Source: Salidesulfovibrio brasiliensis JCM 12178 (lineage in GTDB: Bacteria; Desulfobacterota; Desulfovibrionia; Desulfovibrionales; Desulfovibrionaceae). Taken from it: DNA of 64,000 bases. The DNA lies in the NCBI RefSeq assembly GCF_001311825.1, contig NZ_BBCB01000002.1, positions 124,001 to 188,000 of the forward strand, in the 5' to 3' direction. Both the position numbers and the translations under genes were made by a program. Position 1 is the first letter of the stretch. Every line of letters starts with the position of its first letter. This document shows positions 18,826-27,463 of the stretch, in pieces. Under the pieces are notes generated by a model, which searched no databases, had not been told where the DNA came from, and was given only the letters and a program-made list of their open reading frames with translations.

Positions 18826-19332
18826 ATGCCGTTGACGTTTTTCCTGAAGGATGCGGAGGAGACCCTCGCGCTCGGACGCGCTCTTGCGGCGTTTCTGCGC
18901 GAGACCGAAGCGCCTCCGGCCATTCTGCTTCAGGGCGGGCTGGGCTCCGGCAAGACCACGCTGGTACGCGGCCTTGTGGAGTCGCTGCCGGGTGCGGATG
19001 AGGCCGAGGTCTCAAGCCCGAGCTTTAATATTTTCAACCTGTACCCCACCGAACCCGTGGTGGCGCATTTCGACCTGTACCGGCTCGAAGGCATGCCGCC
19101 GGGGGATGAAGTCCTTGATCAACTGGCCGGGGAGTCGTCCGTGGCCGTGGTGGAGTGGGTGGAGTATCTGCCCCGGAGCGAGTGGCCCGAAGAGGCGCTG
19201 CATCTCGTCTGGGAACCGGAAAGGACTGGACGAGTCCTCGTCTTGCATGCAATGGGAAATCGAGCCGGAGACTTTCTCGACAGTCTTGGGAAACGTCTCG
19301 GCCAATACATAAAGAATACGGAATCCAAATGA
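18826..19332 (+). CDS. tsaE: tRNA threonylcarbamoyladenosine biosynthesis ATPase TsaE
   Basis: 168 residues. ATPase of the TsaBDE complex that makes t6A37 in ANN-decoding tRNAs. The Walker A is GGLGSGKTTLVRGL near residue 40; the SPSFNIFN and HFDLYRLE motifs follow. Its TGA overlaps the lysC ATG (ATGA), a classical translational-coupling arrangement. Confidence 0.94.
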   Translation: MPLTFFLKDAEETLALGRALAAFLRETEAPPAILLQGGLGSGKTTLVRGLVESLPGADEAEVSSPSFNIFNLYPTEPVVAHFDLYRLEGMPPGDEVLDQLAGESSVAVVEWVEYLPRSEWPEEALHLVWEPERTGRVLVLHAMGNRAGDFLDSLGKRLGQYIKNTESK

Positions 19333-20573
19333 ATATCGTCGTACAGAAATTCGGCGGCACTTCGGTCGCAAGTCTGGAGACCCAGCGCGAGGTCATGAAG
19401 AAGGTCATGCGCCCTCTGCGCGAAGGCAACAAGGTCGTGGTTGTGCTGTCCGCCATGGCCGGAGAAACCAACCGCCTGCTGGTTCTTGCCAACGAGTGGT
19501 CGTCCAATCCCGATCCTGCGGAAGTGGATTCGCTCGTTTCCACTGGCGAGCAGGTGAGCTGTGCGCTTTTTTCCATGCTGCTCAAACAGCAGGGCATCCG
19601 AACCCGTTCCGTGCTGGGCTTTCAGGCCCCCATCCTGACGGACTGCAGCTTCGGAAAGGCCCGCATCGTGGACATTGAAGCCACCAAGCTCAAGGAAATG
19701 CTGGATGACCACGATGTGCTGGTGGTTGCCGGGTTTCAGGGATGTGACTGTGATCGTCGTATCACAACGCTCGGTCGTGGGGGGTCTGACACCTCGGCCG
19801 TGGCCATGGCCGCGGCGCTTGATGCGGAAGTCTGTGAAATCTATACGGACGTGCCGGGGGTCTTTACCACGGACCCCAATATCTGCAGCGACGCCACCAA
19901 GATCGACAAGATCGCCTACGACGAGATGCTGGAAATGGCCAGCATGGGAGCCAAAGTGCTCCAGATTCGTTCCGTTGAATTTGCCAAAAAATATAATGTA
20001 ACCGTGCATGTCCGCTCGACCTTCTCCGACGAGCAGGGCACCTTGGTCAGTCAGGAGGATGACGACATGGAAGCTGTTCTCGTATCTGGAATCGCCTATG
20101 ACAAGGATCAGGCCCGTATCACGCTGGTCCACGTTCAGGACCGCCCCGGCGTTTCCGCCGCAATCTTCGGCCCCCTTGCGGAAAAGAAGATTCTCGTGGA
20201 CATGATCGTTCAGAATCCGAGCAAGGACGGCAAGACGGACATGACCTTCACGGTACCCAAGGCCGATCTCGGCGCGACCATCAAGACCCTTGAGGCGCTA
20301 CGCTACGAAATCGGCTACGAAGACTTGCTATCAGCGAGTGACGTGTCGAAAGTATCGATTATCGGCGTCGGCATGCGCAACCACTCCGGAGTCGCCTCCC
20401 GTGCGTTCCGGGCGCTTGCCGACGACAACATCAATATCCAGATGATCAGTACCTCGGAGATCAAGGTTTCGTTCCTGATCGACGAAAAATACACGGAACT
20501 CGCAGTGAGAACGCTGCATAAGGAATTCGCTCTCGACGAGGGCGGTATAAAAGCGGAATCATGTACAGGATAG
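19329..20573 (+). CDS. lysC: Aspartate kinase
   Basis: First step of the aspartate family (Lys, Thr, Met, Ile). 414 residues from ATG 19329. The N-terminus has the kinase motif VQKFGGTSVAS; the kinase domain ends near 245, followed by two ACT domains (for example ITLVHVQDRPGVSAAIFG) that give amino-acid feedback. The longer upstream frame runs through tsaE and is not used; the ATGA overlap fixes the start. The 3' end overlaps cimA by 13 bases. Confidence 0.97.
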   Translation: MNIVVQKFGGTSVASLETQREVMKKVMRPLREGNKVVVVLSAMAGETNRLLVLANEWSSNPDPAEVDSLVSTGEQVSCALFSMLLKQQGIRTRSVLGFQAPILTDCSFGKARIVDIEATKLKEMLDDHDVLVVAGFQGCDCDRRITTLGRGGSDTSAVAMAAALDAEVCEIYTDVPGVFTTDPNICSDATKIDKIAYDEMLEMASMGAKVLQIRSVEFAKKYNVTVHVRSTFSDEQGTLVSQEDDDMEAVLVSGIAYDKDQARITLVHVQDRPGVSAAIFGPLAEKKILVDMIVQNPSKDGKTDMTFTVPKADLGATIKTLEALRYEIGYEDLLSASDVSKVSIIGVGMRNHSGVASRAFRALADDNINIQMISTSEIKVSFLIDEKYTELAVRTLHKEFALDEGGIKAESCTG

Positions 20574-22162
20574 CAATATACGATACGACGCTCAGGGACG
20601 GCACCCAAGCCGAAGAACTCAATCTCACCACCGAAGACAAGGTGCGCATCGCCCACAAGCTCGACGAGCTTGGTGTGCACTACATCGAAGGCGGCTGGCC
20701 CGGCTCCAATCCCACGGACCGCCACTTCTTCGATGAAATTGCAAGTCATCAATTCAGGAATTCGTCCATCGCGGCCTTCGGGAGCACCTACAATCCGAAG
20801 GCCACGCCGGAAACCGACCCCATTTTTCAGTCCCTCCTGGACTGCGGAGCCGACGTGCTGACCATCTTCGGCAAGACGTGGGACCTTCACGCGGAACTCG
20901 CTCTCGGCATCGATAACGACCGCAACGTGGAACTTATTCGCGAGTCCGTGGCGTATCTGCGCCCGAATGTCCGTGAACTCTTCTTCGACGCCGAACACTT
21001 CTTCGACGGCTTCCGAAACAATCCCGAGTTTGCGCTGGACTGTGTTCAGGCAGCGCATGAAGCCGGGGCAGACGTGCTTGTTCTCTGCGATACCAACGGC
21101 GGCTCGCTGCCGCATCAGATCGCTGAAGCTGTGAAGGCCGTGACCCAGAGGTTGCCTGAGGCCAAACTTGGCATTCACGCCCACAATGACGGCGAGTTGG
21201 CGGTTGCAAATTCGCTGGAGGCGATCCGTCACGGTGCCGTACAGGTGCAGGGGACCATGAACGGCTACGGAGAACGTTGCGGCAACGCCAACCTCTGTTC
21301 CATCATCCCGAACCTCGAACTGAAGCTCGGTTACGAGAGCCTCGGCCCGGACAACATGGCCCGTTTGACGGAAGTCTCGCATTACATCAGCGAGATCGCG
21401 AACCTGCGGCCGTTCATGCGCCAGCCGTTCGTGGGTGCGTCCGCATTCGCGCATAAGGGCGGGGTGCATGTCAGTGCGGTGCGCAAGGATTCCCGAACCT
21501 ACGAGCACATCAGGCCTGAGGCCGTGGGTAACGTACAGCGTGTCCTGCTTTCGGATCTCGCCGGGCGCAGCAATCTTCTGCACAAGGCCGAGCAGTTCGG
21601 CCACCCGCTGGAAAAGGGCGACCCGAGGCTGGATCAGCTCATCAAGGAGCTCAAGCAGCGCGAGAGCATGGGTTTCGAATACTCCGTGGCCGAAGCCTCA
21701 TTCGAGCTGATGTTTCACAAGATCGTATCGGGACGCCACTTCAATTACTTCAAGTTCCGGAACTTCTTCGTGGTGGATGCCAAGCGCGAAGAGGACTCCG
21801 AGCCGTTCTCCGAAGCAACGGTCATGGTCCATGTGGGCGACAAGGAAGAGCACACCGCGGCCACGGGCATGGGCCCGGTCAATGCGCTCGACCGCGCGCT
21901 CCGTAAAGGGCTGGAGCGGTTTTATCCCTGCCTTGAGGACGTGCGCCTGCTTGACTTCAAGGTGCGTGTGCTTTCCGGCGCGGTTCGCGATACCGGCGGC
22001 ACAGCCTCTTTCGTCCGGGTTCTGGTGGAATCCGGCGACAGCATTGAGCGCTGGACAACGGTGGGAGTCTCACACAACATCATCGAGGCAAGCTGGCAGG
22101 CTGTAGTCGACTCATACAACTACAAGCTGTTCCGCGAGGACATGCGTAAGATAGGACACTGA
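20561..22162 (+). CDS. cimA: (R)-citramalate synthase
   Basis: 533 residues. Condenses pyruvate and acetyl-CoA to citramalate, giving 2-oxobutyrate for isoleucine without threonine deaminase. The N-terminal TIM barrel has YDTTLRDGTQAEEL (metal Asp, substrate Arg) and AHNDGELAVANS; the C-terminal LeuA-type regulatory domain covers about 400-525. The length and EGGWPGSNPTD motif fit the CimA/homocitrate-like subfamily rather than LeuA. The start overlaps lysC, so aspartate-kinase and citramalate routes to branched amino acids are coexpressed. Confidence 0.93.
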   Translation: MYRIAIYDTTLRDGTQAEELNLTTEDKVRIAHKLDELGVHYIEGGWPGSNPTDRHFFDEIASHQFRNSSIAAFGSTYNPKATPETDPIFQSLLDCGADVLTIFGKTWDLHAELALGIDNDRNVELIRESVAYLRPNVRELFFDAEHFFDGFRNNPEFALDCVQAAHEAGADVLVLCDTNGGSLPHQIAEAVKAVTQRLPEAKLGIHAHNDGELAVANSLEAIRHGAVQVQGTMNGYGERCGNANLCSIIPNLELKLGYESLGPDNMARLTEVSHYISEIANLRPFMRQPFVGASAFAHKGGVHVSAVRKDSRTYEHIRPEAVGNVQRVLLSDLAGRSNLLHKAEQFGHPLEKGDPRLDQLIKELKQRESMGFEYSVAEASFELMFHKIVSGRHFNYFKFRNFFVVDAKREEDSEPFSEATVMVHVGDKEEHTAATGMGPVNALDRALRKGLERFYPCLEDVRLLDFKVRVLSGAVRDTGGTASFVRVLVESGDSIERWTTVGVSHNIIEASWQAVVDSYNYKLFREDMRKIGH

Positions 22163-22163
22163 C

Positions 22164-22964
22164 GTGCCCGTGAACATTACCGTTTTGATGGATAACGAGG
22201 CCGGTGACGGCCTCGCCAGCGAGTGGGGGCTGTCCTGTGCTGTCTCTTTGGGAGACAGGCTGCTACTCTGGGATTGCGGCCAGAGTTCGGCATTTTTGGA
22301 TAATGCCCGAGAACTCGGTATTGACGTAGCCAAGGCCGAGTTGCTTGCGCTTTCTCATGGTCATTATGACCACGCGGGCGGTTTGCCCGGTCTGCTCAAG
22401 GCCGGGTTTGGCGGCACGATTTACGCGCATCCGGGATCAACCCGGGAGCGATTCAGCGTCCGGCACGATCCTCCCGAAAGCATCGGCGTTCTGCAGGGCA
22501 TGCCACCATTCGAGCCTGTTGAGGGTTCCGTGGAGATCGCGCCGTCAGTGATCATGGTGACGGATATCCCGCGGCTTCCCGGCAATTACGAGGCCATCAA
22601 GGGATTTGCCTTTGACCGTGAGGGGCGTGAGGCTGACCATGTTGTGGACGATGCCTTTTTACTTATCGAAACCCGGCAAGGCCCGGTTGTTCTGCTGGGC
22701 TGCTGTCATTCCGGCATCGCCAACAGCCTTGCCGTGCTGAAAGACCGTCACGGGATCAAGCAGGTTCATGCGGTTATTGGCGGTCTGCATCTCTATAATT
22801 CAGACAGGGATCAGATGGAGCAGGCGCTCAATGCTTTGCGTGGGTGCGGGGCGTCGCTCATCGTGCCCGGGCATTGCACCGGGGAAGAGGCCACCAGAGT
22901 CCTTATGCGTAAGCTGGATGCCATTGTCCGGCCCATGCATTCCGGGATGCGGCTGAAATTCTGA
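22164..22964 (+). CDS. MBL-fold metallo-hydrolase
   Basis: 266 residues, starting with GTG one base after the cimA stop. The metallo-beta-lactamase motif is LSHGHYDHAGG (about residues 63-73). LLGCCHSGIANSL and IGGLHLY later in the chain are typical of the group annotated as 7,8-dihydropterin-6-yl-methyl-4-(beta-D-ribofuranosyl)aminobenzene 5'-phosphate synthase-like hydrolases. The actual substrate is unknown. It is the last gene of the operon. Confidence 0.88.
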   Translation: MPVNITVLMDNEAGDGLASEWGLSCAVSLGDRLLLWDCGQSSAFLDNARELGIDVAKAELLALSHGHYDHAGGLPGLLKAGFGGTIYAHPGSTRERFSVRHDPPESIGVLQGMPPFEPVEGSVEIAPSVIMVTDIPRLPGNYEAIKGFAFDREGREADHVVDDAFLLIETRQGPVVLLGCCHSGIANSLAVLKDRHGIKQVHAVIGGLHLYNSDRDQMEQALNALRGCGASLIVPGHCTGEEATRVLMRKLDAIVRPMHSGMRLKF

Positions 22965-23083
22965 TTCGTTTGCATCGCGCCGGGTTTTGACCGGCTTTCA
23001 TTTCGCAGAGCGCTAATGGGCGCATCGCGCGGCAAGCTTGTGCTGGACAAAACGTCCCGGGTTTGCCAAGGAGTCGCTACGAC

Positions 23084-23116
23084 ATGAAGAAAATCAAGAA
23101 CCGAGAGGGATTTTAA
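23084..23116 (+). CDS. Possible 10-residue leader peptide before the ABC-F gene
   Basis: A short frame MKKIKNREGF starts at ATG 23084 with AAGGAG upstream and ends with TAA immediately before the ATG of the ABC-F gene. The ribosome site of the large gene (GAGAGGGA) lies inside this frame. Some ABC-F resistance genes are controlled by such leader peptides. The frame is short enough to arise by chance. Confidence 0.3.
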   Translation: MKKIKNREGF

Positions 23117-24796
23117 ATGAGTGATTCTGAAAAGATCATATATTCCATGTATAAAGTGTCCAAGAAGCACAACACCAAGGAAGTGCTCAAGGACATCTCG
23201 CTTTCCTATTTTTACGGGGCGAAGATCGGTGTGCTGGGCCTGAACGGCTCGGGGAAAAGTTCGCTGCTGAACATACTCGCCGGTGTGGATCAGGATTTCG
23301 AGGGAGAGACACACGTTTCTCCCGGCTACACCATCGGCTATCTTGAGCAGGAACCGCTTCAAAACGAGACCAGAACAGTTCGTGAAGTGGTGGAAGAGGG
23401 TGTGGGCGAGGTCATGCAGCTCGTCAACGAGTTCAACGAAATCAACGCCAAGTTCGCCGAGCCCATGGAAGCAGACGAAATGGACGCGCTCATCACCCGG
23501 CAGGCCGAAGTGCAGGAGCTCATGGATTCCAAAGGGGCGTGGGACATCGACTCCCGGCTCGAAATGGCCATGGACGCGCTGCGTTGCCCCCCCGGTGATA
23601 CTCCGGTCCCCAACATTTCCGGCGGTGAAAAACGCCGCGTCGCGCTGGTTCGCCTGCTGCTGCAGAATCCCGACATTCTGCTGCTTGACGAACCTACCAA
23701 CCACCTCGATGCCGAATCCGTGGGCTGGCTGGAAAAGTATCTCAGCACCTTCCCCGGAACCGTCATCGCGGTCACTCACGATCGTTACTTCCTCGATAAC
23801 GTGGCGGGATGGATTCTGGAACTCGACCGCGGCCGGGGCATCCCGTGGAAAGGCAATTACTCCTCCTGGCTCGATCAGAAGCAAAAGCGCCTCGCGCAGG
23901 AGCAGAAGTCCGAATCCGAGCGCCAGCGCACTCTTCAGCGCGAACTTGAGTGGATCAAGATGAGTCCCAAGGGCCGTCGCAAGAAGTCCAAGGCGCGCAT
24001 CAATGCCTATGAATCCATGCTTTCTCACGAGTCCGTGGATCGCGGCAAGGAACTGGAAATCTACATCCCGCCGGGGAACCGCCTCGGCAAGCAGGTCATC
24101 ACGGCCGAGCATGTGAGCAAAGCCATGGGCGACCGCTTGCTGGTCGAGGACATGGATTTCATTATTCCGCCCAACGCCATCGTGGGTATCATCGGTCCCA
24201 ACGGTGCGGGTAAAACCACGCTTTTCAAGATGATTACCGGCAAGGAGCAGCCGGACTCCGGAACCATGACCCTCGGCGACACTGTCGAGCTGGCTTATGT
24301 GGATCAGGACCGCGCCTCCCTTGACCCGGAAAAGACGGTCTACGAAACCCTCAGCGGAGGGCGCGAGACAATTCTGCTCGGTGGCCGTGAGGTCAACGCC
24401 CGCGCATATTGCGGACGATTCAATTTCATGGGGGCGGACCAGCAGAAAAAGGTCGGCGTGCTGTCCGGCGGCGAGCGAAACCGTCTGCACCTCGGCACCA
24501 TGCTCAAGTCCGGTGCCAACGTCATCCTCCTTGACGAACCGACCAACGACCTTGACGTGAACACCATGCGGGCGCTGGAAGAAGGGATTGAGAACTTCGC
24601 CGGCTGCGTGCTGGTCATCAGCCATGACCGTTGGTTCCTCGACCGTATCGCCACGCACATTCTGGCTTTTGAAGGCGACTCCAAAGTCGAGTTCTTTGAG
24701 GGCAACTACAGCGAATATGAAGCGGATCGCAAGAAGCGACTCGGTGAAGAGGCCAGCAGGCCGCACCGGATCAAGTTCCGCAAGCTGACCAGATAA
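23117..24796 (+). CDS. ettA: ABC-F translation factor, EttA-like
   Basis: 559 residues, soluble, with two ABC domains and no membrane segments. Walker A motifs are GLNGSGKSS (about 42-50) and GPNGAGKTT (about 359-367); signatures are ISGGEKRRVAL and LSGGERNRLHL. Length and overall order match EttA, which binds the ribosomal E site and gates entry into elongation according to ADP/ATP. A strong terminator follows. Other ABC-F members are possible, but the EttA-type interdomain linker with RRKKSKARINAYE supports this call. Confidence 0.9.
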   Translation: MSDSEKIIYSMYKVSKKHNTKEVLKDISLSYFYGAKIGVLGLNGSGKSSLLNILAGVDQDFEGETHVSPGYTIGYLEQEPLQNETRTVREVVEEGVGEVMQLVNEFNEINAKFAEPMEADEMDALITRQAEVQELMDSKGAWDIDSRLEMAMDALRCPPGDTPVPNISGGEKRRVALVRLLLQNPDILLLDEPTNHLDAESVGWLEKYLSTFPGTVIAVTHDRYFLDNVAGWILELDRGRGIPWKGNYSSWLDQKQKRLAQEQKSESERQRTLQRELEWIKMSPKGRRKKSKARINAYESMLSHESVDRGKELEIYIPPGNRLGKQVITAEHVSKAMGDRLLVEDMDFIIPPNAIVGIIGPNGAGKTTLFKMITGKEQPDSGTMTLGDTVELAYVDQDRASLDPEKTVYETLSGGRETILLGGREVNARAYCGRFNFMGADQQKKVGVLSGGERNRLHLGTMLKSGANVILLDEPTNDLDVNTMRALEEGIENFAGCVLVISHDRWFLDRIATHILAFEGDSKVEFFEGNYSEYEADRKKRLGEEASRPHRIKFRKLTR

Positions 24797-24804
24797 AACG
24801 AGGA

Positions 24805-24836
24805 CGCCCCGGCCACCACCGGGGCGTTTTTTTTTT
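24805..24836 (+). terminator. Terminator of the ABC-F gene
   Basis: CGCCCCGG pairs with CCGGGGCG around a short loop, followed by ten T residues. Confidence 0.92.
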
Positions 24837-24890
24837 GACCATGTCGTTTCGTTAAACGCTACGCTTGTCCACACTCAATGGAGAGTGTAT

Positions 24891-25580
24891 GTGATAGACA
24901 TGGAAGTGACTTATACGTTCCAGCTCGAAGGCGGTCATGTGGAACGGTTCGAACTTCGCTTTGATCCGGAAACCATGGACTACCTTGGCCCTGTGCCTGC
25001 CTCGCCGCCCGATTGGGCTGGCATGGAGGTCGAGCGGTGCTCGCACTGCACGATCGATGTGGACTATTGTCCGCTCGCATTGAGGCTTATAAAGGTTATA
25101 GAGCGCTTCCATGAGCGTGTTTCGCATGAAAAGGCGAATGTCGTTGTCGAGATGGAATATCGAACCATCAGCGCAGACACCACCGTGCAGCGCGGCTTGA
25201 GCTCGATGCTCGGTTTGATAATCCCTACAAGCGGTTGTCCCCATACGTATTGGTTCCGCCCCATGGCCCGGTTCCATCTGCCGTTTTCCGGCGAGGATGA
25301 AACCATCTATCGTTCCACATCCATGTATATGCTCGCGCAGTATTTCAGGCAGCGGCAGGGCATGGACTTCGACGAGGATATGAGCGGATTGACGAGGATT
25401 TACCGTGATATGGAGGAGGTGAATCTTTCTCTGGCCCGAAGGCTACGCCTTGCATCGAAAGCCGACTCGAGCGTCAACGCAGTTATATTGCTGGATTTCT
25501 TTGCCAAGACGGTTCCTCTGGTTATCGAGGAAAAGCTGGAGGAAGTAAAAGGGCCGTTTGCGCGTTATCTCAAGCGCTGA
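24891..25580 (+). CDS. Conserved-looking hypothetical protein
   Basis: About 229 residues. I chose GTG 24891 because GGAG lies seven bases upstream; ATG 24900 is the other option. No signal or membrane segment is visible. A CSHC-x6-C pattern (ERCSHCTIDVDYC, about residues 50-62) and a later Cys-Pro-His could bind metal. The C-terminal half is helical, ending in a charged KLEEVKGPFARYLKR. I do not recognise the family. It has its own terminator at 25589-25623 and no clear operon partners. Confidence 0.75.
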   Translation: MIDMEVTYTFQLEGGHVERFELRFDPETMDYLGPVPASPPDWAGMEVERCSHCTIDVDYCPLALRLIKVIERFHERVSHEKANVVVEMEYRTISADTTVQRGLSSMLGLIIPTSGCPHTYWFRPMARFHLPFSGEDETIYRSTSMYMLAQYFRQRQGMDFDEDMSGLTRIYRDMEEVNLSLARRLRLASKADSSVNAVILLDFFAKTVPLVIEEKLEEVKGPFARYLKR

Positions 25581-25588
25581 GTGCAAAA

Positions 25589-25623
25589 AAAGGGTTCATC
25601 CTGCTGGAGATGAGCCCTTTGTT
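25589..25623. terminator. Bidirectional terminator
   Basis: AAAGGGTTCATC pairs with GATGAGCCCTTT with one mismatch, with A-rich and T-rich flanks. It lies between the hypothetical gene ending at 25580 and the small minus-strand gene ending at 25636. Confidence 0.8.
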
Positions 25624-25635
25624 GTCATTGAGTCC

Positions 25636-25791
25636 CTATTCGGCAATCTCGTCGGTATCGTCGTTCGATTCCTGTTCATTTTCAAGGTTCTCTTGCTTGC
25701 GCATGAGTTTTTTCTGTTTCTTTTCTTCTTTCTTTTTCTTTTTGGCCAGTTCCTTTTGTCTCTTTTCAAATCCGTAGTTTCTCTTCTGCAA
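25636..25791 (-). CDS. Small lysine-rich hypothetical protein
   Basis: A 51-residue frame starting with TTG at 25791, preceded by GGGAGG five bases upstream. It begins MQKRNYGFEKRQKELAK, continues with a very Lys/Glu-rich helix and ends acidic (NDDTDEIAE). The strongly charged composition suggests an RNA- or ribosome-associated peptide, but that is inference. It lies downstream of the RRM gene on the same strand, separated by that gene's terminator. Confidence 0.65.
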   Translation of the reverse strand: MQKRNYGFEKRQKELAKKKKKEEKKQKKLMRKQENLENEQESNDDTDEIAE

Positions 25792-25830
25792 GAAAACCTC
25801 CCTGTTGGGTGAGCGGCATCATAGTCGCCG

Positions 25831-25868
25831 AAAAAAAAGGCGCCCGCCTCCCGAGGAAGACGGGCGCT
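25831..25868 (-). terminator. Terminator of the RRM gene
   Basis: On the minus strand GCGCCCG pairs with CGGGCGC, followed by a run of eight T residues. Confidence 0.88.
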
Positions 25869-25902
25869 GCCGAAAGGCAGAATTATGTGGCCGGCAAAAG
25901 CC

Positions 25903-26166
25903 TTACCAGCGGGGGCGTTCCACGCGGGGCTTGGCTTCGTTGACCTTCAGCGGGCGACCGCCGAAGTCTTTGCCGTCCATGTTTTCAATGGCTTCGAGGG
26001 CACCTTCGCTGTTCATTTCCACGAAACCGAAACCACGGGGGCGGCCGGTTTCGCGGTCCTCGATCAGATTGACGGAAGTGACTTCGCCGTAAGCCTGAAA
26101 GGCTGCGCGAACTTCGTCTTCAGTAGAGGACCAGGGCAGGTTGCCGACGTAAAGCTTCTTGGACAT
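25903..26166 (-). CDS. RRM-type RNA-binding protein
   Basis: 87 residues forming one RNA recognition motif. RNP2 is LYVGNL (residues 5-10) and RNP1 is RGFGFVEM (about 44-51). Small single-RRM proteins of this kind are common in cyanobacteria and Desulfobacterota and are often cold-induced. The ATG has AGGAG about six bases upstream. A strong hairpin-plus-U-tract lies 47 to 85 bases upstream in the leader, so expression may depend on antitermination or arise from a promoter between the two. Confidence 0.95.
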   Translation of the reverse strand: MSKKLYVGNLPWSSTEDEVRAAFQAYGEVTSVNLIEDRETGRPRGFGFVEMNSEGALEAIENMDGKDFGGRPLKVNEAKPRVERPRW

Positions 26167-26212
26167 TCAAAACTCCTAAAGTAAGTGATACTGCAATTGG
26201 CGCCCGTGCACC

Positions 26213-26334
26213 AAAAAAAAAGGGGCAGCGCACAAAGATGCACACTGCTCCTCGATAATCCTGTTTCCATTCAAACCAGCGCTGGTCAACATTGAGACCG
26301 CGCCTCCACGGGTGCCGCTGGTGTCTGAGCCGTC
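26213..26334 (-). ncRNA. Candidate small RNA or terminated leader upstream of the RRM gene
   Basis: Between two minus-strand genes, a region ends in a very strong intrinsic terminator (26213-26251: GGAGCAGTGTGCA pairing with TGTGCGCTGCCCC, then nine T residues). Upstream lies a perfect palindrome ACCAGCGCTGGT (26274-26285). A possible -35 TTGACT is at 26358-26363, but the -10 is weak. It has no credible frame. It could be an sRNA of about 120 nt or the attenuated leader of the RRM gene. The 5' end is a guess. Confidence 0.4.
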
Positions 26335-26392
26335 ACATTGGACGAAAGCTCACAATAAGTCAAGCGTTCATTTGCTGCTCGGGGTAATAAAG

Positions 26393-26420
26393 AAAAAACC
26401 TCCGTTTCCGGAGGTTTTTT
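26393..26420. terminator. Terminator of the 71-residue gene
   Basis: AAAAAACCTCCG and CGGAGGTTTTTT form a symmetric hairpin usable on both strands; on the minus strand it directly follows the gene ending at 26429. Confidence 0.9.
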
Positions 26421-26428
26421 GTGAACGA

Positions 26429-26644
26429 TTACAGTGCGTATCTTCTGCAGTTTCTGAACTGCAACTCCCTGAGGATGACGCGTTCGTACTCCGGATTGAG
26501 TTCCGAATCCGACTGGCCGAAGTTCTCAACGTGTCTTGCCAGTTCCTGCGTTTCCATCCAGAAATCCAAAAGCTCTTCATCTTCCAGACATTTTACTTGT
26601 TCTTCCAGCGTGACCGCGTCCTCGGATTTGGCATAATATCCCAT
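26429..26644 (-). CDS. Small acidic hypothetical protein
   Basis: 71 residues, MGYYAKSEDAVTLEEQ at the start, mostly helical and acidic, ending in RNCRRYAL. An AAAGGAC ribosome site lies about nine bases before the ATG, and a terminator follows. No family is recognised. The position between cheW and the RRM gene gives no functional hint. Confidence 0.7.
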   Translation of the reverse strand: MGYYAKSEDAVTLEEQVKCLEDEELLDFWMETQELARHVENFGQSDSELNPEYERVILRELQFRNCRRYAL

Positions 26645-26887
26645 GCAGGTGACGTCCTTTGGGGTAAAAAGCTAATGAAAATAGCTACTTAAATGTTTTG
26701 AATACCCATACGTTAGACCCATTCCGAGCCTGCGTCAACCCGTTATAAATCCACCCGAACTGAGGGGGAAAATCGACTGTCAGCCGCGTATTGACAAATC
26801 CTGTTCCCCTTGCCATTTTTCCTTGGTATACAAACGCATGGCGAAGGACTGCCACGACAACCACACCACATGCGAGGATCCGGTATT

Positions 26888-27373
26888 ATGGAAATGGAAG
26901 AGAACGAAGTTCAACAGCAGGATGCTGAGCTTATCCAGCTGGTTACCTTTACCATCGGCCTTGAGGAATTTGCCGTGGACATCCTTCGGGTGCAGGAAAT
27001 CATCCGGACGATGGACATCACCAACGTGCCCCGCGCCCCGGATTTTGTCGAGGGCGTCATCAACCTGCGCGGCAAAGTCATCCCCATTGTCGATCTCCGC
27101 CGACGGTTCGGCCTTGAGTCGCGCCCGCATGATAAGCATACGCGGATTATCGTCATCGAAATCGACGTGATGATCGTCGGGTTCGTGGTGGACTCGGTCT
27201 CCGAGGTTCTGCGAATCCCGGCCGGCACCATTGAGCCGCCGCCGCCGGTTGTGTCGGGCATCGAGTCCGAATACATCAACGGCATCGGCCAGCTCGAAGA
27301 GCGGCTTCTGGTTCTTCTCGATCTCGATCAGCTTCTGAGTAACGAGGAAAAGGAAGCCTTGAACAAGGTTTAA
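26888..27373 (+). CDS. cheW: CheW-type chemotaxis coupling protein
   Basis: About 161 residues. Scaffold linking chemoreceptors to CheA. The CheW fold is clear: LVTFTIGLEEFAVDILRVQEII, then VINLRGKVIPIVDLRRRFGL and GFVVDSVSEVLRI. I chose the ATG at 26888 (GAGGAT nine bases upstream) rather than the longer frame. It stands alone with its own terminator. A paralogue lies at 58736-59251, sharing the INLRG-x3-PVVDxR core. Confidence 0.93.
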   Translation: MEMEENEVQQQDAELIQLVTFTIGLEEFAVDILRVQEIIRTMDITNVPRAPDFVEGVINLRGKVIPIVDLRRRFGLESRPHDKHTRIIVIEIDVMIVGFVVDSVSEVLRIPAGTIEPPPPVVSGIESEYINGIGQLEERLLVLLDLDQLLSNEEKEALNKV

Positions 27374-27398
27374 CCTTTTGACCCGATATCGACGAAGG

Positions 27399-27430
27399 CC
27401 GCCTTTCGCTGAAAGCGCAAGGCGGTTTTT
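27399..27430 (+). terminator. Terminator of cheW
   Basis: CCGCCTT pairs with AAGGCGG around an inner CGCT/AGCG stem, followed by TTTTT. Confidence 0.88.
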
Positions 27431-27463
27431 CGTGTTCCGCCCGTCTCGGGCGGGGAGAATAGA

